Positions 34,804-43,407 are shown, numbered from the stretch's first letter. The stretch: DNA of 64,000 bases from Luteolibacter luteus (GCF_012913485.1 NZ_CP051774.1:3348001-3412000), one strand, 5' to 3'. Numbers and translations: made by a program. Notes: generated by a model not told the origin, from the sequence alone.

Positions 34804-35028
34804 CTATTCCCCGACGGGAGATCCGCCATTCGCGAGGCCCAGCCTTTCATCCATGCGACGTTCGAGGGCGGCAATGGAATCGGAGGGCGTCACGTCACGC
34901 ATGGCATCGACGAAGGCCAGGTCGATGTCCTCGCCAGTGACGTCGGGATGGGCTTCCGAATAGTTGCGGAGGAAGACCTGCTTTTCTCCCTCTTCACGAA
35001 GGAGGTTGATGGTGGCTTGCTCGCTCAT
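34804..35028 (-). CDS. Small acidic protein, paralog of the 35386-35607 product
   Basis: 74 residues. The core FLRNYSEAHPDVTGEDIDLA followed by VTPSDSIAALERRMDERL aligns with FIEQYRKDHPGVSADQVEEI and IAPSEDRTKLVAAVEHAL of the protein at 35386-35607, so the two are paralogs. It is helical and soluble, with no known function. Its ATG overlaps the stop of the upstream 58-residue gene by four bases, which supports both being real. Confidence 0.62.
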   Translation of the reverse strand: MSEQATINLLREEGEKQVFLRNYSEAHPDVTGEDIDLAFVDAMRDVTPSDSIAALERRMDERLGLANGGSPVGE

Positions 35029-35201
35029 GGTTCCGGGGTGTTTGCAGCGTCCGTTCCTTTCTGCGGAAGGTTTCCCATCTTCCTTGCCGTCTCCTCGTCG
35101 TAGGCATTCACCCGGCTTTCGTCGTGATTCTGATCGCGGCTCGGATCATCAGGAGCGACCTCCTTGAGAGGGCTATTTGCGATCTTTGGCGTGGCATTCA
35201 T
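35025..35201 (-). CDS. Small hydrophilic, probably disordered protein
   Basis: 58 residues from the ATG at 35201; the open frame to 35396 is longer but the added part is Gly/Ala/Arg-rich noise. The sequence is charged and low in hydrophobics (KEVAPDDPSRDQNHDESRVN, ARKMGNLPQKGTDAANTPEP). The stop overlaps the next start (ATGA, 35025-35028), a sign of coupled translation. No family was recognised. The 184 bases between its start and the divergent gene at 35386 hold no clear feature. Confidence 0.45.
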   Translation of the reverse strand: MNATPKIANSPLKEVAPDDPSRDQNHDESRVNAYDEETARKMGNLPQKGTDAANTPEP

Positions 35202-35385
35202 GAAGATCTTTGTTGCACCGCACATGCCATCGGCTGGATCCCTGCGAAGGGGCTGCTCAATGCGAGTAGCGGCTGCAAAGTGCCAGTCCGGGACGCAATA
35301 TGCATCGGATGGCAGGGCGCCGCGGTGGCCGGACCCTTCACAGGCAGAAGGCGAGCCTGCGGCGCGGCCCCTGCTTGGAAAGTGC

Positions 35386-35607
35386 ATGGCCGACAAGAAA
35401 GGAAATACTTCGCAGGACCGTCGTGCCGTGGCCCTTTCCGAGGACCACGAGCGCCGTCACTTCATCGAGCAGTATCGCAAGGATCATCCCGGTGTCTCCG
35501 CGGATCAGGTCGAAGAAATCTTGGACCGTGCCGCTGCCTCGATCGCTCCTTCTGAAGATAGGACGAAGCTGGTGGCGGCGGTGGAGCACGCCTTGAGATC
35601 CTCATGA
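35386..35607 (+). CDS. Small acidic protein, paralog of the 34804-35028 product
   Basis: 73 residues from the ATG at 35386; the long upstream extension of the frame does not look coding. The core FIEQYRKDHPGVSADQVEEI / ASIAPSEDRTKLVAAVEHAL matches the small protein 0.4 kb to the left, in the opposite orientation. It is helical, soluble and of unknown function. Confidence 0.6.
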   Translation: MADKKGNTSQDRRAVALSEDHERRHFIEQYRKDHPGVSADQVEEILDRAAASIAPSEDRTKLVAAVEHALRSS

Positions 35608-35678
35608 AAGTGGCAGAGGTCTTTTTTGGCTGATCCCTTCACTCGACAAAGCGGCGCGGATCCGCGAGGGATCGGGCA

Positions 35679-36482
35679 ATGAAAAAGCTGCTGCTGCTCG
35701 CCCTGATCGCGCCCGCGCTGGCCAACGACACTGCCATCAACTCGGGAGGGCATGGCCCAGCACCGCTTGGTGAATTCGATGGCGAGGAATCGGTGATCCG
35801 GATGATCTCGGAGAAGATCGAGATCAAGATGGGCAAGAAAGAGTCGCAAGTGACCTGCCGCTTCACCTTCCGGAGCTCGAAGAAGGAGGGGGACGCGAAA
35901 CAGACGGTGGGCTTCCCCGATCTGTTAGAGATGGAGTCCGATACCGGAACGATTTCGAAGCTGGAGACTTTTGTCGATGGGAAGCCGGTGGAAGCACGGA
36001 AGGTGCGCGGCTGGTTCAGCACGGCGGAATGGGGCACGCCGAAGAGTGGCCTGGGCCAGCCCACCGTCCCGGGAGAACAGATCCAGTATGCGGATTTCTA
36101 TGTGGTGGATCTAAGCTTTCCACCAGGGAAGGACGTGATCGTCGAGCGGAAGTACATCGCGGACAATGGTGGCGATGCGATGGGATCCACCGCGTTTTCT
36201 TATACCACCCACACTGGAGCGGTGTGGAAGGACACGATCGGTGAGGCGGAGTTCCGCGTGGTTCTGGATGGCTGGACGGTCGATGACTTCGCCTTTGAAG
36301 ATGGCAAACAGAAGCTGCCGCCGCGTGAGCAGTCTGCGTGGTGCTTTCCCAATCTCGCGGAATGGAAAGTGGTTTCGCCGACGGAGCTGAGGATGACTTG
36401 GAAGGACTTCGAACCCGCGGTGCATCGCACGCGACGCGGGATCTTCCTGGCAACCTGGAGCAGGAAGGCTTCCGAGGAATGA
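35679..36482 (+). CDS. Secreted protein resembling DUF4424
   Basis: 267 residues. A short signal peptide (MKKLLLLALIAPALAND) leads into a beta-rich domain: SVIRMISEKIEIKMG, VTCRFTFRSSKKEGDAKQTV, GFPDLLEM, VDLSFPPGKDVIVERKYIAD and FSYTTHTGAVWKDTIGEAEF. The order NDTA, then status-like strands, then VTCRFTF fits DUF4424-type exported domains, by pattern only. It is a single gene, convergent with the large surface protein. Function unknown. Confidence 0.6.
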   Translation: MKKLLLLALIAPALANDTAINSGGHGPAPLGEFDGEESVIRMISEKIEIKMGKKESQVTCRFTFRSSKKEGDAKQTVGFPDLLEMESDTGTISKLETFVDGKPVEARKVRGWFSTAEWGTPKSGLGQPTVPGEQIQYADFYVVDLSFPPGKDVIVERKYIADNGGDAMGSTAFSYTTHTGAVWKDTIGEAEFRVVLDGWTVDDFAFEDGKQKLPPREQSAWCFPNLAEWKVVSPTELRMTWKDFEPAVHRTRRGIFLATWSRKASEE

Positions 36483-36487
36483 AGGGC

Positions 36488-36520
36488 GGATCCGCGTGGT
36501 AGCTGGAGCGCTACGGATCC
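36488..36520. terminator. Hairpin between two convergent genes
   Basis: GGATCC (36488-36493) and GTAGC (36499-36503) can pair with GCTAC (36510-36514) and GGATCC (36515-36520), giving a bulged stem. It lies between the stops of the DUF4424-like gene and the surface protein gene. There is no T-run, so this is weak. Confidence 0.3.
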
Positions 36521-36567
36521 CGGGCGCTTCCCCAGGACTGCCGTAGGATCCACAGGAGTTCTCCGGA

Positions 36568-39500
36568 TTACTCCGGCAGGGTCACGATCCGATAATAGCG
36601 CACCGGCTCGGTGGATGGATGAGCGGAGGTTTTCGGAGGCCCGGAATCAATCCATTGAGTCCGGTTCGAAGACGCCGTGACCGATGGCTCCGCACGGTGC
36701 CAAAGGGTGCCATCGTGGGTGTATTCGATGGCGTAAGCCGAGCCGGGGACAGAGTTGAACTCCAACAGCATGTCACGGTTTTCCAGCACGACCACGCGGG
36801 TGGGCCCGCTGCCGCCATCTGCCACCGCCGGCTCTGTCGGGGCGACTGCGAGAACGGAGGAGATCGTATAGGTCGGAGCGAAGCTGGGGTTTCGTCCCGG
36901 GTGGAAGAATTCGATGGTCAAGGTGACTTGTGCCCCGGGTGCCAAGGCTCCCGACCAATCCACATAGGGGAGCCCCTGCGGATCGAGCCCCTGCCGGTTG
37001 TAAACCTGGACGTCAGCCGGGAGATTTCCAACGAGAAGCCGGAAGCCGGCAAGAGCAAGGGTATTGTTATTGGTAACGGTAAGCTTCTGGATGAAGAGCC
37101 CCTGCTGCTTGTCGATCAATGGTGCGATGTCGAGCTTGGCGACCCCTGTTCCGGCGGGGCTGACAATGCCGCTTGTCACCGATGCCGAATCGTCGCCGGG
37201 CGCGATGCGGGGTTGATCGGTCGAGACGACGTTCGCATTCGTGCCGAGGTTGGCAGTCCCGCCCGGCGCTCCCGGTGAAACCGCATAGGTCACGCTCAAG
37301 CTCGCCGTGCTTCCCTCGGCCAGATCGAGCTGCCAGCGGTTTCCGCTGAAGGTTCCGGTTCCGGGCACCGCGGGATTCGCCGTGACTCCCGGTGGAAGTG
37401 CCGAGCCAAGTTCCACCGTCACCGATGTGGCATCGCTCGGGCCTCGGTTTTCGAGGGTGAAGGTATGAGTGACGGTGCCCGGAGCGCCCACCACCGGCAG
37501 GCTGCTTGCCGCGCTGAGGTGGAGATCGACACGCTCGCTCACGGTGAGGGAAACGGTCGCGATGCCGGACCGGTTTGTCCCATCGTTTGCACGGTAAGTG
37601 AACGAATCGGGGCCGAAGTAATCGGGCAGCGGAGCATAAAGGAAGGACCCATCCGGGCGCAGAAACAATTCGCCGTGGCTAACGTTTGAGACGAGTTCCG
37701 CCACGAGATGATCCGGACCATTGCCGTCGTCTTCGTCAGTGTCGTTGGCCAAGACGCCGGCGGCGGAGGAAATATCCAAGCTGCCATCCTCAGGAACTTC
37801 ATAGCCGGAATCGTCCAGGGCGACCGGAGAGAAGTCATCGTCGATGATCGTTGCCGTTACTTCCTTGCCTGCCGCGAGATCGTAGGCGCCTCCAGCCGAT
37901 AGGGTGAAGGTGATGCTCTCATCGGCCTCGTCGAGATTGTCGGCCACGGGATCGATCGTGACGATGGCCTCCTCTGCTCCGGCGGGGATGGTGACCTTGG
38001 TCCCTTCGGCTCCGCCGAGGAGGTAGTCTTCTCCTGCGGTGGCGCTGCCGGACGAGGTGAAATTCACCTCAAGGGCTGCTCCCGAATCCCCCGTGCGCGC
38101 CACCCGGATCTGGAGTTGGCCCGCGAGGTCTTCCTGCAGCGAGGCCGGGCCAACGATCGAAGCGCTGACGACCGGTACCGGTGCCGCCAAGCGAAACCCA
38201 AGGGTGGGATTTTCGACGGTCGGGATGTTATAGTCCTGACGGGAGGTCGTCACAAAGGGGGAGCCGACGTTCCATCCTCCTCCCCGGATGCCCCGGCGTG
38301 CGGCGCTGAAAACCGTGTCGTTCCATTCCGAGACGTTCCCGCTTTGGTCTGCGGTGCCGTAGTAGCTCTCGCTTTGCGCGCCCGCGCTTCCCACCGTGGT
38401 CAAGTGTCCCGCCAATCCTCCCCAGCGCGCACCGGATTCGTAGTTTGCCACGTTCACGCCGGGATTGCTGATCATGCCGGACCCGTTGGTGGTTGCCGGC
38501 ATCGGTGCATTCTCCGCCCGGGTCGCATAGAGCCAGTAGTTGTCGCCAGCTCCGGCCCCCGGGGTGGGATCGTAGGCGGCGGCTTTGTACCATTCGTCCT
38601 CGCTCGGGATGAAATATTTCGCGCCAGCTTGCCGGATAGGAGTTTCGACCGACATGTCGTAGACACCGTTCTCCGTGCCGCCGCTGCCTTTCCCGTTGTG
38701 CATCCAGTTCGCCATCCGGGCGGCGTCATTGAAGCTGACCCAGATGACCGGCTTGTTCGCCATGTTCTTCCGCGTGGAATACGTGTAGCTACCGGGAGTG
38801 CCGCTGCGGATGATGCCAGCGCGGGGGTCCGATACAGTGGCAAGATTGAAGAGTCCGTTGGGATCTGAAGCGGCGACGGCATTCAGGAATTCCACATACT
38901 GCGTGTTGGTGATCTCATGCTTCGTGATGCGGTATTTGTAATCCACCCGGCCGAAGCCAATGAGATCCGGCCGGTTGCCGGGGTTCCCGACGGTCTTCCA
39001 TTCCATGGGGATCGGGACATCGCTGGTGTCTGCCACCTCGGTTCCGAAGCGGAGGTCATCCACCCGGACGGCATTGCCCCGTTCCTGCGGGGCGGAGATA
39101 TCGATGCGGTCGATTCCAAGAGCCTCGGTGAAGCCGATGAATGTGCTGAAGTCGGCCGCGGTGATCAGCGTCTGGTCGCCGACCACGGTGCCGTTGCTGT
39201 AAGCTTGGACCCGCGCGGTGACGTTCCCGCTCCCGATTTTCACCATGAGTCCGACCTTTGCGTAGAGGCGGTCGAAGAGGATCCGCATCCTGTAGCCCTG
39301 TGTGGTATTCACCAGGATGTAGTCGCTGGGGGTCGCGTCGGTGACCCCGATGAGGCGGGGATCGAAATTGCGATTGTCGTCGTGCTCGCCCTGGAAGGTG
39401 ACCCCCTGGATCGGCTGGGGTAACTGGATGGTATCCTGCGGGGGGGCGATGCCCTCGAAATTGAAGAGCGTCAGGCCGGGATTCGCAGTCAGGAAGGCTT

Positions 39501-39597
39501 GGAGATCCGTGAACGTCTCACCGGAGACCGGAGAGGCGAAGCCGAGCAGCATGCTGCCCAAGAATGCGCGGCGGAAAAGGGAACAGAGAAGGGTCAT
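36568..39597 (-). CDS. Multidomain surface protein: FGE-sulfatase, Calx-beta, cadherin-like and DUF11 modules
   Basis: 1009 residues with a signal peptide ending near ASPVSGETF. After an N-terminal beta domain comes a formylglycine-generating-enzyme (FGE/SUMF) fold: YRITKHEITNTQYVEFLNAV, KPVIWVSFNDAARMANWMHN, YFIPSEDEWYKAAAYDP, GNVSEWNDT, RRGIRGGGWN and NPTLGFRLA. Then a Calx-beta module (FTSSGSATAGEDYLLGGAEG), a cadherin-like repeat (GVLANDTDEDDGNGPDHL, YFGPDSFTYRANDGTN) and a DUF11-like repeat (FTLENRGPSDATSVTVELG), ending in a short beta tail. This FGE type usually lacks the oxidase cysteines and acts as a binding or adhesion fold. A surface-adhesion role is inferred. The next gene upstream is a barrel candidate. 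Confidence 0.85.
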   Translation of the reverse strand: MTLLCSLFRRAFLGSMLLGFASPVSGETFTDLQAFLTANPGLTLFNFEGIAPPQDTIQLPQPIQGVTFQGEHDDNRNFDPRLIGVTDATPSDYILVNTTQGYRMRILFDRLYAKVGLMVKIGSGNVTARVQAYSNGTVVGDQTLITAADFSTFIGFTEALGIDRIDISAPQERGNAVRVDDLRFGTEVADTSDVPIPMEWKTVGNPGNRPDLIGFGRVDYKYRITKHEITNTQYVEFLNAVAASDPNGLFNLATVSDPRAGIIRSGTPGSYTYSTRKNMANKPVIWVSFNDAARMANWMHNGKGSGGTENGVYDMSVETPIRQAGAKYFIPSEDEWYKAAAYDPTPGAGAGDNYWLYATRAENAPMPATTNGSGMISNPGVNVANYESGARWGGLAGHLTTVGSAGAQSESYYGTADQSGNVSEWNDTVFSAARRGIRGGGWNVGSPFVTTSRQDYNIPTVENPTLGFRLAAPVPVVSASIVGPASLQEDLAGQLQIRVARTGDSGAALEVNFTSSGSATAGEDYLLGGAEGTKVTIPAGAEEAIVTIDPVADNLDEADESITFTLSAGGAYDLAAGKEVTATIIDDDFSPVALDDSGYEVPEDGSLDISSAAGVLANDTDEDDGNGPDHLVAELVSNVSHGELFLRPDGSFLYAPLPDYFGPDSFTYRANDGTNRSGIATVSLTVSERVDLHLSAASSLPVVGAPGTVTHTFTLENRGPSDATSVTVELGSALPPGVTANPAVPGTGTFSGNRWQLDLAEGSTASLSVTYAVSPGAPGGTANLGTNANVVSTDQPRIAPGDDSASVTSGIVSPAGTGVAKLDIAPLIDKQQGLFIQKLTVTNNNTLALAGFRLLVGNLPADVQVYNRQGLDPQGLPYVDWSGALAPGAQVTLTIEFFHPGRNPSFAPTYTISSVLAVAPTEPAVADGGSGPTRVVVLENRDMLLEFNSVPGSAYAIEYTHDGTLWHRAEPSVTASSNRTQWIDSGPPKTSAHPSTEPVRYYRIVTLPE

Positions 39598-39627
39598 GGA
39601 ATTTTCCTGCGTGGCGTGAGCGGTTCT

Positions 39628-40770
39628 TCAGGGAAGCGAATAGCGGATTTGGAAGCCCGCGCTGAGACCGCCGGGATCGACCTTCATGATGCTGGGCCCT
39701 ACCTGCGCACGGAATTCGCCCGCGGTATCGAAGCGGGTGAAAGCAGTGATCCCGATGAGATCCGTCAGATCATAGCCGAGGTCGGCTTGGGCATAGACGC
39801 CGGTGCGGAACTTGGTGCCGGAGTCCTTTTCTGACCAGCGGGCGACGGTGGTGGTGCCTGCGGTATTCGTTCCTTTCAATTGCTCGGATTGGTGTCCTTC
39901 CCAGCGATAGAGGTTCAGGATGAGTCCGCTTTGCAGGGCGAGCTCCAGAGGCCCCCATGAACGGCTGAAGGTGGGGCCAAGCGCCAAGCTCGAAACATCC
40001 ATGTCAAAGGACGCAAACACCGTGTTGGTAAAAGCCGCCGAGTCGCTGGACAAGAGCACGGGCGTGATGATGCGTGTGGAGGGCAAGTTTCCGATCAATG
40101 GGCCCGGTCCTCCGAAAGATCCCGCATAGGGTGCAGAGGGCGGCACCACGCCGCCGAGCGAATAGATGTCCGTGTAGTCCAAGCGGTAGTTGTCGCGGAG
40201 CTGGCTGGCCGAGAAATCCGAGAAAGCCAGGGATTGATCGACCTTGGTGAAATCGAAGCTGCCGCTGAAGCCCACGCGGAAACCGCCGAGGGCGTGCGGG
40301 CTTTTCAAGTCCACTTGGACGTGGGGAGAGAAGCCGGACAAGCTGTCCTTGCTGTAGGAGCCCGTTCTCGGATCGCTGGTCGCATCGCGGACCACGCTTT
40401 GGGTCCCGCTCGCGGAGAACATCAGGTTATCACCTTGGACCTGGGCGGCGGAATCATAGCCCCAGTACCAAGTGGAGCCATCGGCCGAAGTCCCTTCGTC
40501 TTGGCGCACATAGCCATTGTTGTAGAAGCGGTCGCCGTATTCGTCTTCTTCGCCGATCGGAGGAGGAACCAGGGAACTCTCCCCGACCAAGGATGGCAGA
40601 ATGAAATCTCCGCTGCGGGATCCCGCATTGATCTTCAGTGATCCAATGTTCCGGACCGAGGGGCCCACCGAGATATTCCATTCCCATCCGCCCGAGGTAG
40701 AGGGTGGCGGAACGATATCACCGGCAGATACGGGAAGAATGAACAGCAGCAGTGGAGGCAAATGCTTCAT
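39628..40770 (-). CDS. Predicted outer-membrane beta-barrel protein
   Basis: 380 residues. A signal peptide (MKHLPPLLLFILPVSAGD) is followed by alternating strands with aromatic girdle residues: GWEWNISVGPSVRNIGSL, FRVGFSGSFDFTKVDQSL, SFDMDVSSLALGPTFSR, LQSGLILNLYRWEGHQ, FRTGVYAQADLGYDL and a C-terminal GFQIRYSLP. This fits a barrel of about 12 or more strands, but no family was recognised. It lies 30 bases upstream of the surface-protein gene on the same strand, so the pair may be one operon. Confidence 0.68.
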   Translation of the reverse strand: MKHLPPLLLFILPVSAGDIVPPPSTSGGWEWNISVGPSVRNIGSLKINAGSRSGDFILPSLVGESSLVPPPIGEEDEYGDRFYNNGYVRQDEGTSADGSTWYWGYDSAAQVQGDNLMFSASGTQSVVRDATSDPRTGSYSKDSLSGFSPHVQVDLKSPHALGGFRVGFSGSFDFTKVDQSLAFSDFSASQLRDNYRLDYTDIYSLGGVVPPSAPYAGSFGGPGPLIGNLPSTRIITPVLLSSDSAAFTNTVFASFDMDVSSLALGPTFSRSWGPLELALQSGLILNLYRWEGHQSEQLKGTNTAGTTTVARWSEKDSGTKFRTGVYAQADLGYDLTDLIGITAFTRFDTAGEFRAQVGPSIMKVDPGGLSAGFQIRYSLP

Positions 40771-40919
40771 GAAATGGAGGGAAGTGGCCGGATAGAGGTG
40801 CGGGGGCTCCTATTCGGCGGGAAAAGTGAGGTTTTTTGGAGGACTAGGGGACGGCGGAGCTCCGGGCAAGCTCTGCCGGAAGTTCTTCGCAAAAACTACG
40901 CTCTGCCGGCGCGCGGTCC

Positions 40920-42035
40920 TTACTTTGCCTTTGCGGTATCTGATTTCTTCCAGAATTCCCGCCCTGCCGGAGTTTCGTGATCGACGAGCAGCCATAACTC
41001 GCGGGCGAGGGAGCCCTCGGAGATCAGGTCCCCGTAAGGCTGTTTTTTCCACGCCTCGTAGTGGCCTTCCACGTTCTTGATCGCGCGCTGCTTGAGATAG
41101 TCCTCGCCGGTCTTGCGCCACAGCTCGAGATCGGCCTCGACCTGAAGGTGCGACCATTTGATGGGATCGCGATAGACGCCGTTGCCTCCGAGGAAGCTGT
41201 TCGCCGCCTTGCCGACGCGCAGGGCTTCATCGAGGTAGAACTGCTGGCCGGTGCGGGTGTGGAGGGAGATGAAGTTCCGCAGCATCAGTGCGGAATTGTA
41301 GGTGAGCTGGCCCTTGTTGATGTTGCCGGTGGTGACGTCGATGTTGTCCCAGAAGAGACCGTTCTCTCCTTGCAGCGTCTTCACGGTCCACACGGTGATC
41401 TTTTCTCCCTCGGCATTCCACTTCGCGGCGTCCGGGTCTTTCTTGAAGCGGGCGAGCCGGAAACAGCCGAGCGCAGCCGGGGCATTCGCGCAGGTGTTCT
41501 TGCCATTGCCCTTGTGCTGTTCGTGCCAGTAGATGCCGCCGCCGGCTTTGTCGTCCCAGCCGCTGATCACGAATTCGAGGACTTCCTCGGCGCGCTTCAG
41601 ATAGCGGGATTCGCCGGTCTGCTCGTAGGCCTCGAGGAAGGTGAGGACCATCCAGGCATTGTCGTCGTAGTACTTGTCGTTGCCGCCTTGGGTGCGGGCC
41701 GGTTCATAGCCGGGGATCTTCACTTTCGTGTCCCAGTAGGCATCCATCGCCTCGAAGAACTTCCGCATCACGCTGCGGTACTCCTTGTCATGACGGGCGG
41801 CGGCGACCACTGCGGAGAACATCACGCCGGCACCCCAGATCAGCTCCGGCTCCTTCCCGTCGGCCTTGCTCATGTAGAGGCCGGACTTCCGATCCCAGAA
41901 GTGCTCCTGGATGTAGGACATCACTTCGGCGGCCTGCTCCTGATGCTTCGGCGCTTGGGCGGAAGCAGGTGTCAGGCTGGCGCACGCGAAAATCGCGGTG
42001 AGGGTGCCGGCGAGGAGCGGGCGAGCAGAATTCAT
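40920..42035 (-). CDS. Secreted glycoside hydrolase family 76-like protein
   Basis: 371 residues from the ATG at 42035, which begins a signal peptide ending near LTPASAQA; the longer frame to 42083 is unlikely. An alpha/alpha-barrel pattern is seen with the GH76 paired aspartates KYYDDNAWMVLTFLEAY, plus WDDKAGGGIYWHEQ, NGLFWDNIDVTTG and LTYNSALMLRNF. GH76 enzymes cleave alpha-1,6-mannan, and some members are transglycosidases. Secretion suggests polysaccharide use. In the 150 bases after it a decamer GCTCTGCCGG occurs twice, 30 bases apart (40870 and 40900). Confidence 0.85.
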   Translation of the reverse strand: MNSARPLLAGTLTAIFACASLTPASAQAPKHQEQAAEVMSYIQEHFWDRKSGLYMSKADGKEPELIWGAGVMFSAVVAAARHDKEYRSVMRKFFEAMDAYWDTKVKIPGYEPARTQGGNDKYYDDNAWMVLTFLEAYEQTGESRYLKRAEEVLEFVISGWDDKAGGGIYWHEQHKGNGKNTCANAPAALGCFRLARFKKDPDAAKWNAEGEKITVWTVKTLQGENGLFWDNIDVTTGNINKGQLTYNSALMLRNFISLHTRTGQQFYLDEALRVGKAANSFLGGNGVYRDPIKWSHLQVEADLELWRKTGEDYLKQRAIKNVEGHYEAWKKQPYGDLISEGSLARELWLLVDHETPAGREFWKKSDTAKAK

Positions 42036-42143
42036 GGGGATATCAAACGGGGTTGACCCGTGATGGCAGGCCTCTCCCGTCACGGCAAGGCGGCTCCTCA
42101 GGAGGCACGTGTCATCCGGGCAAACTTCCAGCTTGCCAAATTA

Positions 42144-42160
42144 ACTTTGTGTCACAAAGT
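42144..42160. promoter_or_regulatory. Palindrome ACTTTGTG-t-CACAAAGT (site 1)
   Basis: Perfect 8-base arms (42144-42151 and 42153-42160) around one base. It lies in the 218-base gap between the divergent GH76 and IspH-like genes, 94 bases before the IspH-like start. A near copy lies 60 bases further right, so a dimeric regulator is likely. Confidence 0.5.
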
Positions 42161-42205
42161 GAGTCCTGTCTGATCCTTCGTTTGCCGTTCAGGCCTGCCT
42201 TGAAA

Positions 42206-42220
42206 CTTTGTGGAACAAAG
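42206..42220. promoter_or_regulatory. Palindrome CTTTGT-gga-ACAAAG (site 2)
   Basis: This degenerate second copy of site 1 has 6-base arms and the same CTTTGTG core preceded by AAA. It ends 34 bases before the IspH-like start codon, overlapping where a promoter or leader would be. Confidence 0.45.
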
Positions 42221-42253
42221 CCGATGTTATCAAGCCCTCTCTCCGCTCCTCCC

Positions 42254-43105
42254 ATGCGCTGTGAACTCCGTCGTGCCTTGGTATTGGGACACGGCCAGGA
42301 GACCCGCGATGCCCTCACACGTCTCGACAGCCGCTTGAAGCGCGGGGCCGTGACCGTGCTGGGAGCGCTGGCCCCGGACGCCGCGCTCTGCGAACTTTAC
42401 CGCCGGAAGGGTGTACTGGAGGGAAGCCCTGAGGAATTCCGCGCGCCGACCCATACCGTGGTGGTGCCGCTGACCGGGCTGCCGAAAGCCTGGGTCCGGA
42501 AGTGGAAGGAGAATGGCCACGAAGTGCTGGACCTGACCCTGCCGTGCGTGCGGCGGGCGCAGACCTCGCTGAACCTCTTGGCGCTGGAGCATTGCAAGCC
42601 GGTGGTGATCGGCTGCCGGGACCAGCATGAATCGGCCGCCATCGCCGGTGAGGTGGCGGGGACCCTGGTGGTGGAGGATGCCGAGCAGGCCGGGTTGCTG
42701 CCCTTTGCTCCGAAATTTGGTCTCGTCTGCCAGCCGACGATTTCCCGCCGCCGCGCGCATGCGGTGGCGGAGGCGATCCGGCACCGGCATCCGGACAGCC
42801 GGATGGTTTTCCTCGATACGACCACGCCCGCGATGTTGGAGCGCGAGCGGTCCGTGGAAGGGCTCAGCCGCTGGGCGGAAATGATCATCGTGGCAGGGGA
42901 GGCGAGCGAGTCCTCCGTCCGCGCGCTGATCGATGCGTCCCGGCGGCTGGGCCTCCCCGCGCGCGCGGTGCCGGATGCGGGATCGCTGGAGCTGCGGGAA
43001 TTCGCCGGGCTCAGCAGGATCGGGATCACGGCAGGCGAGTTTTCCCCGGAAGCCGTGGTCGATGGGATCGCAGCCCGACTGGAGACCGAGCGAAAAGGGG
43101 AATGA
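42254..43105 (+). CDS. IspH/LytB-fold protein lacking all Fe-S cysteines
   Basis: 283 residues from the ATG at 42254 (an ATG at 42224 is also possible), close to true IspH length and order. Real IspH has a GFCxGV motif, TCPxV, HPE and an IC-x-AT motif, whose three cysteines hold the 4Fe-4S cluster. Here the matching places read GHGQETRDAL (residues 12-21), DLTLPCV (93-99), GCRDQHES (120-127) and LDTTTPA (187-193). The first and third cysteines are gone and the second is shifted by two positions. ITAGEFSP near residue 260 and the ASESSVRAL region are kept. It should not make isoprenoid precursors as IspH does; a binding or regulatory role is guessed. It follows two palindromes. Confidence 0.75.
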   Translation: MRCELRRALVLGHGQETRDALTRLDSRLKRGAVTVLGALAPDAALCELYRRKGVLEGSPEEFRAPTHTVVVPLTGLPKAWVRKWKENGHEVLDLTLPCVRRAQTSLNLLALEHCKPVVIGCRDQHESAAIAGEVAGTLVVEDAEQAGLLPFAPKFGLVCQPTISRRRAHAVAEAIRHRHPDSRMVFLDTTTPAMLERERSVEGLSRWAEMIIVAGEASESSVRALIDASRRLGLPARAVPDAGSLELREFAGLSRIGITAGEFSPEAVVDGIAARLETERKGE

Positions 43106-43208
43106 AGTTTTTCTGAACTCCAGATGGACGGAATGGGCGCAGATGAAACGGGATCGGGAAAACTTGCCGGTCCGGAGAGACAGTCCGGGTAGGGAAGCCC
43201 CGGGGAAA

Positions 43209-43328
43209 ATGGCGATGGCGGCTCGTCAATGGGTTAGATGGGAACTGACATCGATATCGCCATCGCCCGGGGTCGCTCCGGGGAATCCGGCATTTTCATC
43301 TGCGCCCCTCCCGTCCATTTGCGGGTGA
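43209..43328 (+). CDS. Possible trp leader peptide ORF
   Basis: The 302 bases between the IspH-like gene and trpC (43106-43407) hold no normal gene. A 39-codon ORF starts at 43209 and reads MAMAARQWVRWELTS..., with two Trp codons at 43230 and 43239, as expected of an attenuation leader. A 10-base inverted repeat (GGCGATGGCG at 43211-43220 and its complement at 43258-43267) and a GC-rich 8-base hairpin (43338-43345 with 43370-43377) follow. No clear T-run follows the last hairpin, so this is only suggestive. Confidence 0.25.
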   Translation: MAMAARQWVRWELTSISPSPGVAPGNPAFSSAPLPSICG

Positions 43329-43407
43329 GGGCTTGCTCCGGGCGGGCGGGCAGCCGCTCTTTCCGCTTTCCGCCCGGCGCTTTCCGGTCTTTCCTCCCGC
43401 GCCTGCC

